The position numbers and the translations under genes are program-made. DNA of 64,000 nucleotides, taken from contig MU400713.1 of the NCBI GenBank assembly GCA_022578965.1, positions 1-64,000 of the forward strand. Direction: 5' to 3'. Shown piece after piece: positions 60,706 to 64,000 of this stretch. Every line of letters starts with the position of its first letter. Position 1 is the stretch's first letter. The DNA comes from Xylaria sp. FL1777 (taxonomy: Eukaryota > Ascomycota > Sordariomycetes > Xylariales > Xylariaceae). The notes under the pieces are model-generated. The model worked only from the letters and a program-made list of their open reading frames with translations. It made no database searches and was not told the origin of the DNA.

Positions 60706-63700
60706 AAAAAATATAATAAGTTATTTAATAAATATATAAAAAAGCTGTTTAAAAAACATATGCAAAGAACTTTTGCTATAATAGTTAAATAAATATTAAA
60801 ACATAATATTAAAGCTAAAATAAAAGGCATTATATTTTTATTATATAAATATTATAGCATATTAATATATATTATAGTATGCTTATATAGTAGCATTATA
60901 AACTTAATTAAGCAATAATAATAAATATATTAATATAATAACTATTAAAGCTTTTTTAAATAAATAATTTATATTATTATATAATAGCTTTTTTTTTACT
61001 ATGTTATAGCATAATAGCTTTAAATAGCTATACTTAAAACTAAAAAAATTTAATTATATAATAATACGCTTAAACAATTAAACATAAAAAAACTTAGTTT
61101 TTTTAAAGTTTAATATAATAAAAATATAAAAGCTAATATACGTTTAATAATAATTAAACTAGTTATTAAAAAACAAGCATATAATGTTTTTGTTAATAAA
61201 TATAGTAAGCTAAACTTTTTAAACTTTATAATACTAAAAAGCAAAACTTTTGCTTAATTAATTAGCATAGTTATTTAAAACATTAAGCATTAATATTATA
61301 TATATAAATTAGCTTTAATGTTTATTTGTATTATAATTACTAAAGTTATAAGTTTTTATTTTTAGTTTTTGCTATTATATAAAAGCAGAAAATAAAAAGT
61401 TAGCGTTATTAAATAGCGTTATTTTTTTTGTTTAAAAGCTTTTAATCTTAGTTTTGCTTAAAGCAGCAAAAATTTAAAAATAAATACAGTAAACATTAAG
61501 TAAGCTAAAAAATTAAAAGTAGCTTTATATATAGTTTAGCTAGCTTTTATATAAAATATTGCATTATTTTTAGTAAAAAAGCTTAAGCTTTTTAAAATAT
61601 AATTTATAAGCTTTAAAAAACTTTAAGTTATATATATAAATAACTAACTATAATATAAGCTTAAAAGTTTTGCTGCATAATAGTTATGTTTTATAATATT
61701 TAGCAAAAATAATAGCATAGTTAGCAATATTTTAAAAGTTTTTTAATAGCGTTATTTTAAACTGCTTATTTATATTAAATATATTTTGCGTTATATTTTA
61801 CTAGGTTATTTTTAATTAATTTTAATGCTTAAAAAAAAATAAAAAAAGCTGCTTTAAGGCATAATTTATAAGTTAAAAAATATATTACTTAAATATATTA
61901 TTTAGTACTTATAGCATGCTATACTTTTATATTATATCTTTTAAGCTAAGCTTTTATAATAGTTTTTTTAACTTATTAGCTATATAGCAATTTTAAGTAA
62001 TATATTATAGCTATAATACTTAAAAAAAAATATTACTAATGCAAGTTTGCTTAAAAAAAATAAGCAATACTTAATTAATAAATATATGTTTAATATACTT
62101 AGTAATAATAAACTGCTTTAATAATGCATTATTATTAAGCAGTATAAATATTGCTAGCTTTTTAATAAGCTTAATAAAGCAAACAGCATAAATAAGCAAA
62201 AAATTATTTAATTATATATATTAAAACAAAAAAAAAAAAGTTATAAATAATAAAATTAATTAGCAAAAACAAGCAAATAATTTGCTAAAAAAGCAGTTTA
62301 TAAAAGTTTATAGTAGTTATAATATAAAACTAAAATATATAATATTTATAGCATATATTATAGTAAAGCAGTATAAAAGCATTAAATAAAATAAATAATA
62401 TATAATATAGCTAGCTTTTATAAAACTAAAAAGCATTAAAAAAAAAAAAAAATTAAATAGTATTATTTTTTGCGTTAATAAATAAGCTTTACTTTAGTAG
62501 TATTGTTTTAGTAAATTTAAGCTAAAAAACAACAAATTAAACTATAATAAATTAAAAAGATAAAATCTTTTTATAAATATTTATATATATTGCTTATAAA
62601 AATTATATAATTTAATTTAATATAAAACTACTTTTTTAACTTAAAAGCTAATTAGCATAGTTTTTATTATTTTTAATTTTTTTATATTTTAAAACAAGTA
62701 TTACAAATAAAAAATTTAATAATATTTTTAAAATAAGCTATTATTATTATATGTTTTTTTAGTTAAGCATGCTAACTTATAAAACAAAGTATATAAAAGT
62801 ATTATATTATTAATTAAGTAAAAAAGTTTAATAATATAAAATACGTTTTAAAAAGCAAAGTTAACTTATATAGCATTAAAATAAAAGTGCTACTAGTTTG
62901 CTATTAAAAAATAGTTTATATAAAATTTTTACAAAGCATTTTTTGTTAAATAGCTTATAGTTATATCTTTAATATTATGTTTTTATAAAAAAAAAATAAA
63001 GCTAACAAAATAGCTAAACAAATGCTAATTATATAAAGTTTTAAAGTAGTTTTAAAATAGTTTTATATATTTATATAAAATAGCATACTGCAATTAAATA
63101 TACTAAAAAAAGCTAAAGCTTTTTATTAAAGCTTGCTAAATATTTGCTTTTGTTTTAGCTTAAATAAAACTAATAAAGTACTAAGCAATAATTGCAAGTA
63201 AACAAAAAGCATACAAAGCAAATAATATATAGTTTTTTACAAACTATTTTTATATTTTAAATAGCAAATAAATAGTTTAATGTTTAAAAATCAAAAAAAA
63301 AATAAAAAAAAATAAAATAAATAGTATTATTAAAACTATATTTAAAGAAGCTAAGCTGTAAATTTTAAGTTTTATAAGGTTTTACTAAGTTAAAAATGCA
63401 ATATAAATTTTAAAAAAAAATAAATTAAAAAAAAATAAATAACTTAAATTTAATATTGCTAAAAAAAATGCAGCAAAAAAACAAAGCTAAATAACATAGC
63501 TATTAATGTTATATTAATAAATAATATATATTTATTAATAAATATTATAATAAAAAGCTTTAGTAAACAAAAAAAAAAACGTAAGCTTATTAGCATTAAA
63601 AAAAGTATGCTAAAAAAAGATTTATAGCGCTTTTAGCTTAACATAAAATAAAAAAAGGTTAGTAAAATTATTTTGTTTTAAAAAATTAATATAAAAAGCT

Positions 63701-63881
63701 AAAAAGCTTTATATAAAATAATTAGTTATATGTTTTAATATATAGCTAGCTATATTTATTACTTTATTTATAAGAGAAAATTAATATTATAAATTTAAAA
63801 ATAAAAATAAAAACTATAAAAAAAAAAAAAAATAGCTTATAAAAAACTAACTACTTTAAAACTAAAAAAAACAAAAAAAAA

Positions 63882-63964
63882 AGGCTTTTAAAAAACAAAA
63901 TATCTTAAGACTTATAGTTTTTTTAAAAACTTTAAGTCTTAATATATTTTGTTTTTTAAAAGCT
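63882..63964. repeat. Foldback (long inverted repeat), copy B
   Basis: Arms 63882-63920 and 63927-63964 pair with about two mismatches in the core (AAAAAACAAAATATCTTAAG on the left). The stem is kept although the two copies have diverged in sequence. Confidence 0.82.
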
Positions 63965-64000
63965 GTTCTAAAAGTATAAGCAAGCTAACAATATAAACAA

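Larger units (their letters stand above)
52250..64000. repeat. Segmental duplication copy B (runs off the end)
   Basis: This is homologous to copy A in the same order and orientation (about 52390-52630, 54240-54950, 54950-57835 and 59385-64000). Copy B is uninterrupted at the point where copy A carries the 23-kb nest, so it supplies the empty site. It has its own changes: an expanded 57-bp array, a 165-bp array, two foldbacks, an expanded 131-bp array and a 1.5-kb extra block. Overall it is more AT-rich than copy A. Confidence 0.85.

Noticed and set aside
1..64000. Possibility of a mitochondrial, Plasmodium-like or bacterial AT-rich genome
   Set aside because: Gypsy LTR elements with 4-5 bp target duplications and transition-type decay of RT and integrase point to a RIP-competent fungus. 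No organellar genes, rRNA or tRNA were seen.

Overview
This window looks like a transposon graveyard from the AT-rich part of a filamentous ascomycete (Pezizomycotina) genome. By eye, G+C is well under 20% over most of it. There is no intact gene: the longest open frames are short, low-complexity runs of Phe/Ile/Leu/Lys/Asn. What can be recognised are relics of Ty3/gypsy retrotransposons whose codons carry dense C-to-T and G-to-A changes (CAA/CAG to stop, TGG to stop, Asp to Asn). That is the signature of repeat-induced point mutation (RIP). I saw no tRNA, rRNA, CRISPR array or intact host gene. All family assignments come from reading motifs by eye.

Layout. (1) Positions 1-17.9 kb are heavily mutated sequence. 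They hold a candidate LTR-like direct repeat pair (1198-1502 and 7585-7893), an exact-period 81-bp tandem array, a second direct repeat pair, a 14-bp perfect hairpin, long poly-T tracts, and unidentified coding-like relics around 13.4-15.2 kb. (2) A segmental duplication of more than 11 kb follows. Copy A covers about 17.97-20.34 kb and resumes at 43.69-50.76 kb and beyond. Copy B covers about 52.25-64.0 kb and runs off the end. (3) Copy A is split by a 23.3-kb nest. A roughly 176-bp satellite sits inside copy A. Gypsy element I (20739-43424, + strand, 304-bp LTRs) sits inside the satellite. Gypsy element II (33743-41444, - strand, 494-bp LTRs, perfect 5-bp target duplication CAATA) sits inside element I. 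This gives four levels of nesting with a clear order of events.

Element I keeps readable RT, RNase H and integrase traces (26.9-29.2 kb). It also has about 5.4 kb of extra sequence between pol and the 3' LTR, with a coding-like frame that element II interrupted. Element II keeps gag, RT, RNase H and integrase traces on the minus strand. Next to its 3' LTR it carries a plus-strand relic of a cysteine-rich, coiled-coil protein.

The most interesting signals concern mutation rather than genes. In both elements the two LTRs are least mutated at the outer edges of the element. Surviving C residues are almost all preceded by a purine, with TpC/GpA nearly absent in the sample I counted. The tandem arrays differ in copy number between the two copies of the segmental duplication.
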